Assembly: GCA_017432285.1 (NCBI GenBank)
Contig: JAFRJM010000009.1
Location: forward strand, 1 to 52,267
Length of the DNA: 52,267 nt
From: Oscillospiraceae bacterium
Lineage (GTDB): Bacteria; Bacillota; Clostridia; Oscillospirales; Ruminococcaceae
Direction: 5' to 3'
The position numbers and the translations under genes were made by a program. How positions within the stretch are numbered: position 1 is the first letter of the stretch; each line of letters opens with the position of its first letter. The notes under the pieces are model-generated. The model searched no databases, was not told the DNA's origin, and was given only the letters and a program-made list of their open reading frames with translations. Below are positions 42,339 to 51,027 of the stretch, piece after piece.

Positions 42339-42890
42339 TTATTCGTTATACAGTATCGCCCCGAAAAAAGTGACGGTCTCCGGTCCGCCGTTGTAGTGAA
42401 GACCTGCCTTTTTGGCAAGCTTGGCTATATTGAATCCATATCCTTCAATTGTGTGATGGAGCTTGTCCGGAAACCTGCACGGCGCATCCGGCCAAGTACA
42501 TTCCGTGCATCTTCTGCAGCCCTCGTTCGAAAGGAAAAGACTCTCGCTCAGGATCGGGCTGACGAGCTCGTCAAAATCATCAACAATGATCTTGAAATCC
42601 TCCATCGCCGAATCCACCAGACGATACCTTGAACTTCCGGACAGTTTGTAGCAGCGGTCGAAAAGCATCATGTGCTGATAATACCGGCACCTTTCCCGGC
42701 ATTCCTCCAGTGTTCCGACAGCAGGAGGACAGGCCCAGGTCCTGTTATAGTTCCTGCAGCCGTTCTGGCAGAAGCTTCTCACCCAGTCCTCAAAATCCAG
42801 GTCGCTGATATCAAGCGGCCCGATCTCACTGAGTCCTACGCGGAAAGCATTTCTGCATATGGTCTCTGCTAATCTCTCGGATCTTGTCAT
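42339..42890 (-). CDS. DUF2284 putative metal-binding protein
   Basis: This protein of about 183 residues has the Cys pattern of DUF2284: CQNGCRNYNRTWACPPAVGTL, and later CRRCTECTWPDAPCRFP, which probably bind a metal or Fe-S cluster. The end KAGLHYNGGPETVTFFGAIL is also typical. ATG 42890 follows GGGAGG; the frame from 42938 reaches into the terminator. It is located upstream of an SPL-like radical SAM gene, and could be its electron donor, which is speculative. Confidence 0.83.
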   Translation of the reverse strand: MTRSERLAETICRNAFRVGLSEIGPLDISDLDFEDWVRSFCQNGCRNYNRTWACPPAVGTLEECRERCRYYQHMMLFDRCYKLSGSSRYRLVDSAMEDFKIIVDDFDELVSPILSESLFLSNEGCRRCTECTWPDAPCRFPDKLHHTIEGYGFNIAKLAKKAGLHYNGGPETVTFFGAILYNE

Positions 42891-42911
42891 CTGTGTCCTC
42901 CCGAAACAATA

Positions 42912-42936
42912 GGGGATCAGATATGTTCTGATCCCC
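42912..42936. terminator. Hairpin between the hydrolase and DUF2284 genes
   Basis: GGGGATCAGA and TCTGATCCCC form a perfect 10-bp stem with a 5-nt loop. U-runs are weak on both sides, so termination strength is uncertain. Confidence 0.7.
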
Positions 42937-42969
42937 ATTATTATATCTTATTTTCCTGTCCGTATCCTA

Positions 42970-44070
42970 TCATGTCAGGGAACTCAGGAATTCATCCACT
43001 GCAATTGCCACTTCGACCGGTCTGTGCGCAAAAATATAGTGGTGACCGATAATGTTTATATAAGTCACGTTGCCCAGCTTGTCGATGAATGGCTGCAGAT
43101 TAATCTCGTTAAATTCCTTCAGTTCTTCCACATACGCTGCGATCTCCTCGTCTGTCTTATCATAGTACGAAGAATCGCCTCCTGTCTCCTCCGCCAGAGA
43201 CTTGTAGTACGCGAAGTACTCTTTGATACCTTCAAATGTGTCTGGCCTCGTACTGATCATCAGTTTGGGAATATCGTTTGGCGCCAGGCTGCTGAATGCA
43301 GTACGGACATTGTGCATTATGTGATCTTCCTCGGAACACCTGGCCCATGGGAGTGGGCAGATACGCCATATCGTCTCGCCCAATACCTTCTTCTCCTCTG
43401 CCGCATAGAAAGCGGTCTGTTCCTTGGGATCAAAGGCGATTCGGTCAATGCCGATCTTGCAAAGTATCGCCTCGGTCTTCATAAACAGCGTATCTTCCTG
43501 AAACCCAGATTCTTCCAGATAATCCGGGTTTCCGATCTGGGTCGAATCCAAAAAGATTACTGCCTTGATCTCTTCGGGATAAGTCGCCTGCCAGTAGGAA
43601 GTGTATACACCGCCGATCGAGTGCGGCATAAGCACATACGGTCCTTCTACACCGGCAGCCTTGAGTGCGGTTCGGTAATCGCTCACGATCTGTTCTACTG
43701 TCTGCGGCTCTTTAGTGTCTTCGCTCAGGCCATAACCGGACCGGTCAACAATGGCAAAGTAATATCTGTCTGCCAGCAGGTCCGTGAGAGCCTCCGTGTC
43801 TGCAATGCTGGCCATGGAACCGAGACCGGAAACGTAAACTATCGTATATGGGGCATCCGAATTGCCCTTCAGATATACGTTCAGGTTATGAGAGCCGACG
43901 GATACAGTGTTCACATATCCCAGTTCATTCAGCTGATTTAGTATTGCCCGGTCGTTCACCTTGTCATAGATGAACAGGCCGCATGCGGCAAGAACGAGAA
44001 TAATGAGAAGAGAAAGAAAAAAGCACCGTATGATTTTCCTTATTCTTTTTCTTTTTTCGCTTTTTCCCAT
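42970..44070 (-). CDS. Membrane-anchored alpha/beta hydrolase
   Basis: This 366-residue protein has an N-terminal TM anchor (CFFLSLLIILVLAACGLFIY) after a very basic start. The alpha/beta hydrolase fold follows: VYVSGLGSMAS (oxyanion), DRSGYGLSE, nucleophile elbow MPHSIGG, in which Pro-His replaces the first Gly of GxSxG, and catalytic His in GHHYIF. It probably acts on esters or amides outside the membrane. ATG 44070 follows AAAGGAG; the longer frame to 44175 is an artefact of the transposon right end. The TnpB element ends 15 nt upstream of the ATG, just before the binding site, so the natural promoter has been displaced. Confidence 0.85.
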   Translation of the reverse strand: MGKSEKRKRIRKIIRCFFLSLLIILVLAACGLFIYDKVNDRAILNQLNELGYVNTVSVGSHNLNVYLKGNSDAPYTIVYVSGLGSMASIADTEALTDLLADRYYFAIVDRSGYGLSEDTKEPQTVEQIVSDYRTALKAAGVEGPYVLMPHSIGGVYTSYWQATYPEEIKAVIFLDSTQIGNPDYLEESGFQEDTLFMKTEAILCKIGIDRIAFDPKEQTAFYAAEEKKVLGETIWRICPLPWARCSEEDHIMHNVRTAFSSLAPNDIPKLMISTRPDTFEGIKEYFAYYKSLAEETGGDSSYYDKTDEEIAAYVEELKEFNEINLQPFIDKLGNVTYINIIGHHYIFAHRPVEVAIAVDEFLSSLT

Positions 44071-44186
44071 GGTGCATCTCCTTTGTGAAGCCTCACACGA
44101 ATGAATTCGCGTGCTTCCTAATGCTGCCATTTCTGGCAGTTGCCCTTTAGGGGCATCGGACTGCCTTTCCACCATTTGGCCTGAAC
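44065..44186 (-). ncRNA. Predicted omega/reRNA scaffold and guide of TnpB copy 2
   Basis: The 102-nt tail after tnpB (44186-44085) contains the same two hairpins as copy 1. The following 20 nt of flank (44084-44065) cover the ribosome binding site and ATG of the hydrolase and would be the guide. Production of the RNA follows from the known biology of the family and is not shown here. Confidence 0.55.
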
Positions 44187-45633
44187 TCAGCTTACCTGCG
44201 GTGCTTTGACTGCAAGTGCCGCATTCAGGTTATATAACGTGGATAAGGTGCAGGTGCTTCTCCTGGCACATGATGGTTCTTTTGCCTCCATGGCCAACCT
44301 CTCCGTTTCCGGCAAGGATTTCATTTTTTCTCGTATTATGTATCTGGCGCCGATATTATACGCCGCATTCAGATCGCAGTTGTAGATCTTCCCGCTCTGG
44401 AACCGGCATAGACTGTAGCTCTTAAGCTCTGCTTCTTTGCCTCTCAGTACTTTTCCGCTTCCGTCGTATGCCAGCCTCGACGTGTTCCACGCGTTTACAG
44501 TACTTACTCTCATCCCACGCCTGTGTGCACGAATAAGCATCATCTTCTGAACATACCTGGATTTCCACAGATGCAGTCTCTGCTTTTTTGAGCCTTTTTT
44601 CTTTCCCTGTGTATCCAGATGTTCGAACACTACTGTATCACATCCATATCTGGCACTTACCTCATCTATGAAATGAGCTGTCTTTACTGCGATATCCTTA
44701 TTGATTCCGTCTGCGACTGCCCACAGACCTTTTACAGATCTTGCTCCGTGCTGCTGTGCCTTTTTGATCCTGTTCAGTGCGTGATTCAAAGAGTCTTCTT
44801 CCTTTGGTAATGACAGGAACTCTCTGCCCAGAATAGTGCCCTCTGATGTCATGACTGTACATGCACATGCATTATTGATACCAAGATCTACCGATAATAC
44901 TATTTGTTCCTCGATAGGCACATCTCGTATGCTGACAGTCTCCTCAAATGGAAACGACAGCTTCCATTTTTTGCCGCATCTCTGCAGCAATGGTGACTGC
45001 TCCCTCCTTCTGGAACAATACTTGTTGATATAATCCACATCTGTCTTTCGCAGGCTTATATCGATCCAGTCCCAAGTGCTCCGGATCCTGACCTTGATCT
45101 TCGCTGTCAGGTCTCCTGTTCTTTCGTACGATTTAGGAAGTCCTTTATACAGTGTAGGACAGGAATACCCTGCTTTAGGCTTCTTTGGCTTTTTTCCTTT
45201 TCCGTCCCATCTCAGCAGGTTACTCTCGTACGATTTGACCAGTGCGATCGCTTTTGCCATCGCGTCCCTTCTGTATTCAGACGGAAACTTGTAGAACTTA
45301 CTGTCAAAATCGTATTTCGGTTCTGGATTTTCTTTCGTCTTATGAACGAGATGTTCCATAAGCATTACTTCTTCGTGATTGCGGGATATCCCTTTGAACT
45401 GATCTGCGTTTTCCAGACGAACATTTATAAAATAGTCTACCGCTGCACGGTATACTTCCAATGTTTCTTTAAGTATATTTTGATACTCTTTTTCCTTTAT
45501 ATATACTGCATACGATGTCGTTTGTCTCATATCCCGTCCATCACTTGTTTCCGCTATTTTAGATGTTAGTTTATCTACATAAATTATACCGCAGAGTACT
45601 GTCCCAAAATACGGATAGCACTCAAAATGGGAC
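44085..45633 (-). mobile_element. TnpB element copy 2 (IS200/IS605 family; left end approximate)
   Basis: This is the only complete copy of the repeated element. The right end at 44085 is defined by comparison with copies 1 and 3. The left end is not defined because neither other copy reaches it. A hairpin GTCCCA/TGGGAC at 45601-45633 upstream of tnpB is a candidate left-end structure and is used here as an approximate border. There is no tnpA. It is inserted just upstream of the hydrolase ribosome binding site. Confidence 0.75.
44187..45530 (-). CDS. tnpB: TnpB RNA-guided nuclease (IS605 OrfB family), complete
   Basis: This 447-residue TnpB has all three RuvC catalytic acids: D215 in VLSVDLGINN, E303 in VVFEHLD, and D386 in NCDLNAAYNIG. 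An N-terminal helical part precedes the RuvC fold. The zinc ribbon normally between E and D is degenerate: where relatives have two CxxC pairs, this protein has NTSRLAYDGSG and CRFQSG, with a single Cys. A C-terminal extension of about 55 residues follows. ATG 45530 (MRQTTSYAVYIK) is chosen as the family-like start; the frame to 45635 runs into the left-end hairpin. Its last 38 codons match both partial copies in the window. Confidence 0.9.
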   Translation of the reverse strand: MRQTTSYAVYIKEKEYQNILKETLEVYRAAVDYFINVRLENADQFKGISRNHEEVMLMEHLVHKTKENPEPKYDFDSKFYKFPSEYRRDAMAKAIALVKSYESNLLRWDGKGKKPKKPKAGYSCPTLYKGLPKSYERTGDLTAKIKVRIRSTWDWIDISLRKTDVDYINKYCSRRREQSPLLQRCGKKWKLSFPFEETVSIRDVPIEEQIVLSVDLGINNACACTVMTSEGTILGREFLSLPKEEDSLNHALNRIKKAQQHGARSVKGLWAVADGINKDIAVKTAHFIDEVSARYGCDTVVFEHLDTQGKKKGSKKQRLHLWKSRYVQKMMLIRAHRRGMRVSTVNAWNTSRLAYDGSGKVLRGKEAELKSYSLCRFQSGKIYNCDLNAAYNIGARYIIREKMKSLPETERLAMEAKEPSCARRSTCTLSTLYNLNAALAVKAPQVS

Positions 45634-45828
45634 ATGAATGCATTGCAGCAGACATAAAATTAAATGCAGCTATTTATTTCTGAATTGAGATCTGTTTCGT
45701 TTGCATATTATTGGCTGTCCTTTATATTTAGGATGATATGCAACTAATATTGCGCAAAATCATTTTTTTAACAACGACCGTCTAACTCATGTATGAAGTA
45801 CACGAGAGTGCGACGGTATTTCTTCAAT
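45634..45828. other. A/T-rich gap between TnpB element and deaminase gene
   Basis: No gene is visible. It probably contains the true left end of the element and the 3' flank of the deaminase gene. I see no strong terminator or promoter. Confidence 0.5.
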
Positions 45829-46350
45829 CTATAGATTCTGTTTTCTTTTAACATCATCCATTTCAGCGATCAGTTCTTTAAGAGGCCGATACTCACCGCC
45901 CCACCATTCAAAAACATGCATACCCTCTTCTTCCAAAACCGACTCGGTAATCGTCATATCGATCCCAAGCTGTTTGAGCAATCCTTCCCTGTCCACTGGC
46001 TGATAGTCAAACGGCAGCAGTTTGCAAAACTCTTTGTACGAAACTCCGCAGACAACATTGTGGACACCAATAGATGCGATCGCTCCGAGACATCTTTCAC
46101 AGGGAGCGCAGCTGGTATACAGCACTGATCTTCCCAGTATTTCATCAGAATACTTGTTCGCACATTTGTGAACGAGATTGAATTCGGCATGGCCGAATAT
46201 CCCTTTTTCATAATCTGCTGTGTTTTCGGCTTCTTCAAGTATTTTGCCATCATACACTAAAACAGCTCCAAATGTATCATGACCCTTTTTCCCTGAATTA
46301 ACAGCTAATTCGTAGCAACGTTTAATAAATCGTTCATGTACATCGTTCAT
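45829..46350 (-). CDS. Nucleoside/nucleobase deaminase, CDA superfamily
   Basis: This 173-residue zinc enzyme has HAEFN (His54, Glu56) and TSCAPCERC (Cys81, Cys84), the complete zinc and proton-shuttle set of the cytidine/guanine/tRNA-adenosine deaminase-like group. DTFGAVLVYDGKIL is the usual first strand pair. The C-terminus is longer than in the smallest members. Substrate unknown; guanine or other nucleobase is plausible. ATG 46350 follows GGAG. Confidence 0.87.
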   Translation of the reverse strand: MNDVHERFIKRCYELAVNSGKKGHDTFGAVLVYDGKILEEAENTADYEKGIFGHAEFNLVHKCANKYSDEILGRSVLYTSCAPCERCLGAIASIGVHNVVCGVSYKEFCKLLPFDYQPVDREGLLKQLGIDMTITESVLEEEGMHVFEWWGGEYRPLKELIAEMDDVKRKQNL

Positions 46351-46457
46351 TGTTTTTCTCCGCAAATTCCGTTTCTTTCCAGTTTCAGCCAATTCGCAAG
46401 GAACTGAGATGAGATCTTTCCTTTGGTGATACAAGTAACATTCCGTCCAGGCTTTAC

Positions 46458-48293
46458 TTATTTTTTTCCCACCACAACGAGATAATCATCAGGGCGGAGC
46501 GTAACCTTGGATTCAGGATCCGGATCCATATGCAGGTCTCCCTCTCCTCGCTCTCTAAGCAGATATCCCATTACGAGATACCCGAACTCTATCGCTCTGT
46601 GTCTCACCTCGCGGATAGTGATGCGCTCGTCACTGCATCCGATGGATTCCGCTGTGCGCAGATAGATCTCGCTGCCGCGGTTGGACAGCAGCTCATCGAA
46701 GAGATACCGCAGACGGAAGTTGCCAGCGATCTGCGCCATTATCATGGACGAAATGTTGGACGCTATGATGAAGTCTGTAGGATCTTTCAGGAAAACGAGC
46801 TCCCTGTTCTTCTCCCTCTTCATCTCAGCCGTAATGCTGAACGAAAGTCCGAGACGCTCACGGATGTCGTGGAGCTTGAACAGCATCAGCATGATCTCTG
46901 TATCTGCTTCATCGTCTTCCATGCTCCGGTCGCTCAGCAGCACGATATAATCCATCGGTTTGACGATATTCTCCAGATTCTCCACATCAGAGAGATCAGT
47001 ATTCTGCACTGTCACCTGGATCTCTTCCCTGTTGCGGACCCGGTTGATAGCCCTCTGTGCCGCATCCGTCTTGTCTGTAACTACCGTAACGTCATGGCGA
47101 CGCTCCGGCAGTTCCCTGAGTATAGTGGTGAGAGTCTCGTTGAATCCTATGATGATAAGGTTCTTTACCCCAACCGGTTCAGGTATCTCTTTGCTGACCG
47201 GACGTTCATAGTCATAGTTCTCCTCCAGCGACATAGAACCTCTGTTGCTGCCGAAATAAACGATCTTGTCGTCCGCTCTCAGACGAAGTCCCGGAGACGG
47301 GTTGAGGCGTATTCCGTTCTTATTGGAGATGCCCACAACGGAACCTCCGTTGGCGATCTGCACTACTTCTCCGAAAGTTTTGCCTATAGTTCCAGGGACT
47401 TTCTCTTCATAGAACTCGCTGCCTTCGTAGTTGAAGATATCCGTAAAGACACCGGACAGACCCGGCTGAGTGCTGCAGTGGGCGATGAGCCTTGCAACTA
47501 TATCTCCGGTGGAGAGCATAATGAGGTTGCTCTCCTCTCCTTTGCGCTGCTGGATGACATATTTGCTGTTCTGTACTGTCGCGATGATCTTTGTAGTCGT
47601 ATCAGGATCACTGCTTATGGCGGATTCCACGGACAGCGCTGTCTTCAGTACGCGTTCATTGTCGCCAGGAGAGATGACCACGCTGGAAGCCCAAGCCGGT
47701 GAGCAGCATGCGAGTTCGCTCTGGTCAGTGATATCTATGGTGCGGCATATGACGTCGACTCTTGAAGGGACGTCGACGTTCTCGTAGATAAGGTTTTCCA
47801 TATCTTCTCTCGGTGAATCCTCAGCAACGACAACAGTGCCCCTGCGTCCGCCGAAACCTTCAACCAGCTCCTTTATGAGCGAGTACTCACCAGGCGTAAA
47901 TCCGAGAACGACGGTATGACCTCTCTCGAGGACCTTTGAAGTTCCCTTGCGCATCTCATTGAGACGCTCCTCGATGCCGCTGGTGATGATACCGATGAGG
48001 ATACTGGTGAACATAAGTCCCATACAGGCTGACAATGACGTCATGATCACATATCCCAGATTGCCATCTCCGGAGTGCGGCCATTCTTCCCCTATGGTGG
48101 TTATGAGCACGTCCCACATGTTGGCGATGAATCCGTCGCTCTCTCCGAGCTTGAATATCAGCATGATGATAGTGGCCAGCAGGACAAATACTGCAGTGGC
48201 AGTGACCAGCACGCGGATCATGCTCACTGTGCCGCGGGCCATCTTCTTATCCAGCCAGTACTGAAGCCGGTCTTTAAATTTAAACTGTTTCAT
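46458..48293 (-). CDS. CASTOR/POLLUX-type ion channel with RCK domains
   Basis: This 611-residue protein has two N-terminal TM helices (about 24-48 and 80-104) framing a pore region (WDVLITTIGEEWPHSGDG). Two RCK/TrkA-N-like regions follow: VVLGFTPGEYSLIKEL and LIIIGFNETLTTILREL as Rossmann-like starts, each with TrkA-C-like parts. This is the layout of CASTOR/POLLUX/SYM8-related channels. It is expected to pass cations across the membrane under ligand control. GGAGG lies upstream of the ATG. Confidence 0.87.
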   Translation of the reverse strand: MKQFKFKDRLQYWLDKKMARGTVSMIRVLVTATAVFVLLATIIMLIFKLGESDGFIANMWDVLITTIGEEWPHSGDGNLGYVIMTSLSACMGLMFTSILIGIITSGIEERLNEMRKGTSKVLERGHTVVLGFTPGEYSLIKELVEGFGGRRGTVVVAEDSPREDMENLIYENVDVPSRVDVICRTIDITDQSELACCSPAWASSVVISPGDNERVLKTALSVESAISSDPDTTTKIIATVQNSKYVIQQRKGEESNLIMLSTGDIVARLIAHCSTQPGLSGVFTDIFNYEGSEFYEEKVPGTIGKTFGEVVQIANGGSVVGISNKNGIRLNPSPGLRLRADDKIVYFGSNRGSMSLEENYDYERPVSKEIPEPVGVKNLIIIGFNETLTTILRELPERRHDVTVVTDKTDAAQRAINRVRNREEIQVTVQNTDLSDVENLENIVKPMDYIVLLSDRSMEDDEADTEIMLMLFKLHDIRERLGLSFSITAEMKREKNRELVFLKDPTDFIIASNISSMIMAQIAGNFRLRYLFDELLSNRGSEIYLRTAESIGCSDERITIREVRHRAIEFGYLVMGYLLRERGEGDLHMDPDPESKVTLRPDDYLVVVGKK

Positions 48294-48393
48294 GGCGTAG
48301 AGCCTCCATCTCTGAATGGTAAGTTAGTTTCTGTTTAAATTATAACAAAAAATGTCGCGCTTAGGAGAATGAGCTGATCCCCCTTATAAGCAA

Positions 48394-48419
48394 AGCACCC
48401 CGGTATCTCACGGGGTGCT
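48394..48419. terminator. Hairpin downstream of the FNT gene
   Basis: AGCACCCCG and CGGGGTGCT form a 9-bp stem. On the plus strand it is followed by TTTTTT after 4 nt. On the minus strand, where the FNT transcript ends, the U-run is poor. Confidence 0.7.
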
Positions 48420-48452
48420 CTGGTTTTTTCCATATTAAAATATCAGGCGAGA

Positions 48453-49076
48453 TCATTTCGATTTTACAAGTCCATGCAGCACGCAGAACCCGCATCCGCC
48501 TACAGCGTTTCCAAGAGTTATGACCAGAATGCGGATGATCGCGTCGGCAGACCATGCTCCGCCCATCCAGAAATAGAACATGTCTGCTACACAGTGTTCC
48601 GTTCCTGCAAGGATGAATACCATAACGCCGAAAAACAGCGACAGATATTTTCCCAGCTCATGTTCATTCTTTCCGAAACCGTCCACAGCTATGTAGATGA
48701 AGATATTGCAGAGCACTCCCAGGAAGAAAAGGCTCACAAGGCTGTCGTTAAGCTTCGTCTGACAAAGCGCGCTGGCTTTTTCCACCAAAGTTGATACGTT
48801 CCTCGTAAGTGCTGCGATCCCTGCCACAAGTTCAGTCCCTATAAGGTTTCCCACCCAGATGATAGGAAGGTTTATGGCATACTGAACATCATTCTGGAAG
48901 ACATAGCAGACCTTCCCGGTAAAGAGATGAAAACCGAAAGTACAGATGACGAACAGCCCTATCGTGAAAAGAGCTGCTCCTACGATCTTGTTGTCCAGCA
49001 TAAGGAATACCAAACCGCCAAAACTGACACACATACCCGCCAGGACCGCTGAAAGAAACACCTTGATTCTGCTCAT
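48453..49076 (-). CDS. Formate/nitrite transporter (FNT) family channel
   Basis: This 207-residue polytopic membrane protein has the family motifs in GTEHCVADMFYFWMG (conserved His) and ITLGNAVGGCGF. Several TM helices can be counted. It is somewhat shorter than typical FNT proteins (about 260), with a very short N-terminus. It would move formate, nitrite or a similar small anion. GGAGG precedes the ATG. It lies 12 nt downstream of an amidohydrolase gene, probably in one operon. Confidence 0.85.
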   Translation of the reverse strand: MSRIKVFLSAVLAGMCVSFGGLVFLMLDNKIVGAALFTIGLFVICTFGFHLFTGKVCYVFQNDVQYAINLPIIWVGNLIGTELVAGIAALTRNVSTLVEKASALCQTKLNDSLVSLFFLGVLCNIFIYIAVDGFGKNEHELGKYLSLFFGVMVFILAGTEHCVADMFYFWMGGAWSADAIIRILVITLGNAVGGCGFCVLHGLVKSK

Positions 49077-49088
49077 TTTATCCTCCGT

Positions 49089-49952
49089 TTATTTATGAGA
49101 AAATTTTTCTCTTAATTTTTCGTTTGATGCCTCGATCTCAGCATCTGTAAACCCTGCACGGCTGATAAGTTCGTACTCCCTCATGCTTCCCTTCCCATGC
49201 GGAACGCCAACCGCACCCGAGTCCGAACCAGATGCCACAGGGACGCCCATCTCCCTTGCTTTTGCAAGTAAGGCCAGCTGCTCATCCAGAGTCTTCTCCG
49301 CTACGTCCCGGTCTGTTCCCTGCCTGCCTATGAAAGCCTCCACAGCAGCCAGCGTAGGCACCCACAGAGTCTGCTTCTCCGCCATGATCTCTATAGTTTC
49401 CCGATCGACAAAATATCCATGCTCTATACTGTCTGCTCCTGCCATGACCGCAGCCCGGACAGTATCCGCTCCGTTGACATGGACCATAACGCTGTAGCCT
49501 TCGCTGTGTGCGATATCCACCAGTTCCTTTATCTCATCAGGATCCAGTCCTTCACAGGAGAGATCTCCCCACGATCTGAAGGTGATGATTCCGGAGAGCA
49601 TGAGCTTTACGAAGTCGCCTTTTGCTTTCTTCAGTTCGGCGATGCGCTCACGGAACGAGGCGATGTCATCATAGCTTTTTCCGACTATCGATCCGTAGTA
49701 TCCGCGTTTGTGTATGGCAAACACCGGCGTTACGACTTCTATACCGTATTCCGGAGCTATCTCTCTACCCAGAGCGGAAACTCCGTACGCGTCCCCGCCG
49801 TCCCGGAAATACCTGATCCCTGCGTCTCTCAGCGCACTGAGAGATCTGCGCAGCGCTTCAGTATCCACACCCTTCCTGTGCCGGTTCCTCGCAGCGGTGA
49901 AGTCCTCGCCGTCCATCATGAGATGGCCGTGGCACTCATATGATCTGCTCAT
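49089..49952 (-). CDS. Amidohydrolase family protein
   Basis: This protein of about 287 residues has the imidazolonepropionase-like amidohydrolase pattern: HGH near the N-terminus (His8, His10), FVKLMLSG (the Lys strand), VMVHVNG, IEHGYF, and the metal-binding Asp in ASGSDSG. Together these make a TIM-barrel metal-dependent hydrolase. Substrate unknown. ATG 49952 is used because AAGGAT lies upstream and starts 4 nt after the SDR stop; the in-frame TTG at 49967 overlaps that site. It is in a run SDR, amidohydrolase, FNT. Confidence 0.85.
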   Translation of the reverse strand: MSRSYECHGHLMMDGEDFTAARNRHRKGVDTEALRRSLSALRDAGIRYFRDGGDAYGVSALGREIAPEYGIEVVTPVFAIHKRGYYGSIVGKSYDDIASFRERIAELKKAKGDFVKLMLSGIITFRSWGDLSCEGLDPDEIKELVDIAHSEGYSVMVHVNGADTVRAAVMAGADSIEHGYFVDRETIEIMAEKQTLWVPTLAAVEAFIGRQGTDRDVAEKTLDEQLALLAKAREMGVPVASGSDSGAVGVPHGKGSMREYELISRAGFTDAEIEASNEKLREKFSHK

Positions 49953-49956
49953 ATAC

Positions 49957-50748
49957 TTATCCTTCAAAAACGATATCTTTTTCTTTCAGCCACTCATCGA
50001 AATCCTTCCCGATGATCTTCTGGCCATGGATCCCGGCTGAAGCAGGTGAAGCGAGGAAAGAGATGACCCTATTAAGAACTGTGGGCTGCAAGATAGGCAT
50101 GTCGTTCCTGCGCCGGAATTCCTTGTCCCTTTCCAGAGCCATACCCGTATCAGTGAATCCCCCGGGACCGATCACGTTGACCATGATCCCCAGGTCTTTA
50201 AGTTCCTCATCGAGAATAACGGACATGGCCTCCGCTCCTGCTTTTGAAGGTCCGTAGGGGATCTGTCCCGCTCTGGTCATGGTAGCGTTGCTCGTAGACA
50301 CGTACACAAGACTGCCGTGACCCTGTTTCAGCATGATCGGAACGAAATACTTGGCAACGATGAAATAACCTGCAAAATTCGTGTCTATGACAGCCTTAAA
50401 AGTCGATACTGGGATATCGAAGAACTGATGATCCTCGGGAACAGTATCCATCCCCGGGGCATTTCTGCCGATCCCTGCATTGCATACCACCATATCCAGA
50501 TGTTCGAAACCGAAGCCTACCAGACTGGCAGCGTCTGATACCGACCCTTCGTCCGTCACATCCATTGCGACAGCGTGGACATCGCCGAAAGCAGACAATC
50601 TCTCTTTGGCATCATTCAGTTTATCCCCACCTCTTGCTGCTATTATCACAGTAGCCTCCTGAGACAGGAGCTGTTTTGCCATCTCAAAGCCCAGCCCGCT
50701 CGAACCGCCGGTGATCAGGGCTGTATATCCCTTCAAATTCTCTGCCAT
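49957..50748 (-). CDS. Short-chain dehydrogenase/reductase
   Basis: This enzyme of about 263 residues has the cofactor loop TGGSSGLG (13-20), NAGIG, and active site Ser (YVSTSN) with Tyr-x-x-x-Lys in YGPSK. The residue after the second strand (AARGGDK) includes Arg, compatible with NADP. Substrate unknown. ATG 50748 is preceded by GAGGGGGA at a slightly long distance. The longer frame to 50874 lies over a small membrane-protein gene and is rejected. Confidence 0.88.
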   Translation of the reverse strand: MAENLKGYTALITGGSSGLGFEMAKQLLSQEATVIIAARGGDKLNDAKERLSAFGDVHAVAMDVTDEGSVSDAASLVGFGFEHLDMVVCNAGIGRNAPGMDTVPEDHQFFDIPVSTFKAVIDTNFAGYFIVAKYFVPIMLKQGHGSLVYVSTSNATMTRAGQIPYGPSKAGAEAMSVILDEELKDLGIMVNVIGPGGFTDTGMALERDKEFRRRNDMPILQPTVLNRVISFLASPASAGIHGQKIIGKDFDEWLKEKDIVFEG

Positions 50749-50795
50749 AACAGGATCCCCCTCTGCGTGACCTTCAGCCTGTCGTCTGTCAGTTA

Positions 50796-50975
50796 TCAGT
50801 ACTTGATAACGTAATATAACACATATACCCAGCTCAGAAGGCCGTGGAAGATAGCCCAGCCGACAGAATGCCATGCCGTATAGCTGATTACCATCGCCAG
50901 AGCACTTCCGAATGTAATACCTGAATTGACTGTTTTCTCTATAACGATCTTTTTATCGTTTTTGTGACCGCTCAT
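50796..50975 (-). CDS. 59-residue small membrane protein
   Basis: A frame of 59 codons begins with ATG at 50975, 7 nt after AGGAG, and ends in TGA at 50796. The charged N-terminus (MSGHKNDKKIVIEKTVNSG) is followed by two hydrophobic stretches (ITFGSALAMVISYTAW and WAIFHGLLSWVYVLYYVI), giving one helical hairpin. The codon pattern and ribosome binding site are convincing. It lies between the SDR and the 2-hydroxyacid dehydrogenase genes, all on the minus strand. Function unknown; small proteins of this look occur in Clostridia. Confidence 0.78.
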   Translation of the reverse strand: MSGHKNDKKIVIEKTVNSGITFGSALAMVISYTAWHSVGWAIFHGLLSWVYVLYYVIKY

Positions 50976-51027
50976 TTTATAACTCCTGATAATGTAATTC
51001 TTTTAGTTGTTTGGGAAACCTGTGTCT

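Noticed and set aside
44071-44175. N-terminal extension of the alpha/beta hydrolase
   Set aside because: This part of the frame is the right end of the TnpB element; a good ribosome binding site precedes ATG 44070.
45634-45690. Fragment of a second TnpB gene (DIKLNAA on the plus strand)
   Set aside because: Only about ten residues resemble TnpB and no further similarity extends from it; chance is likely.
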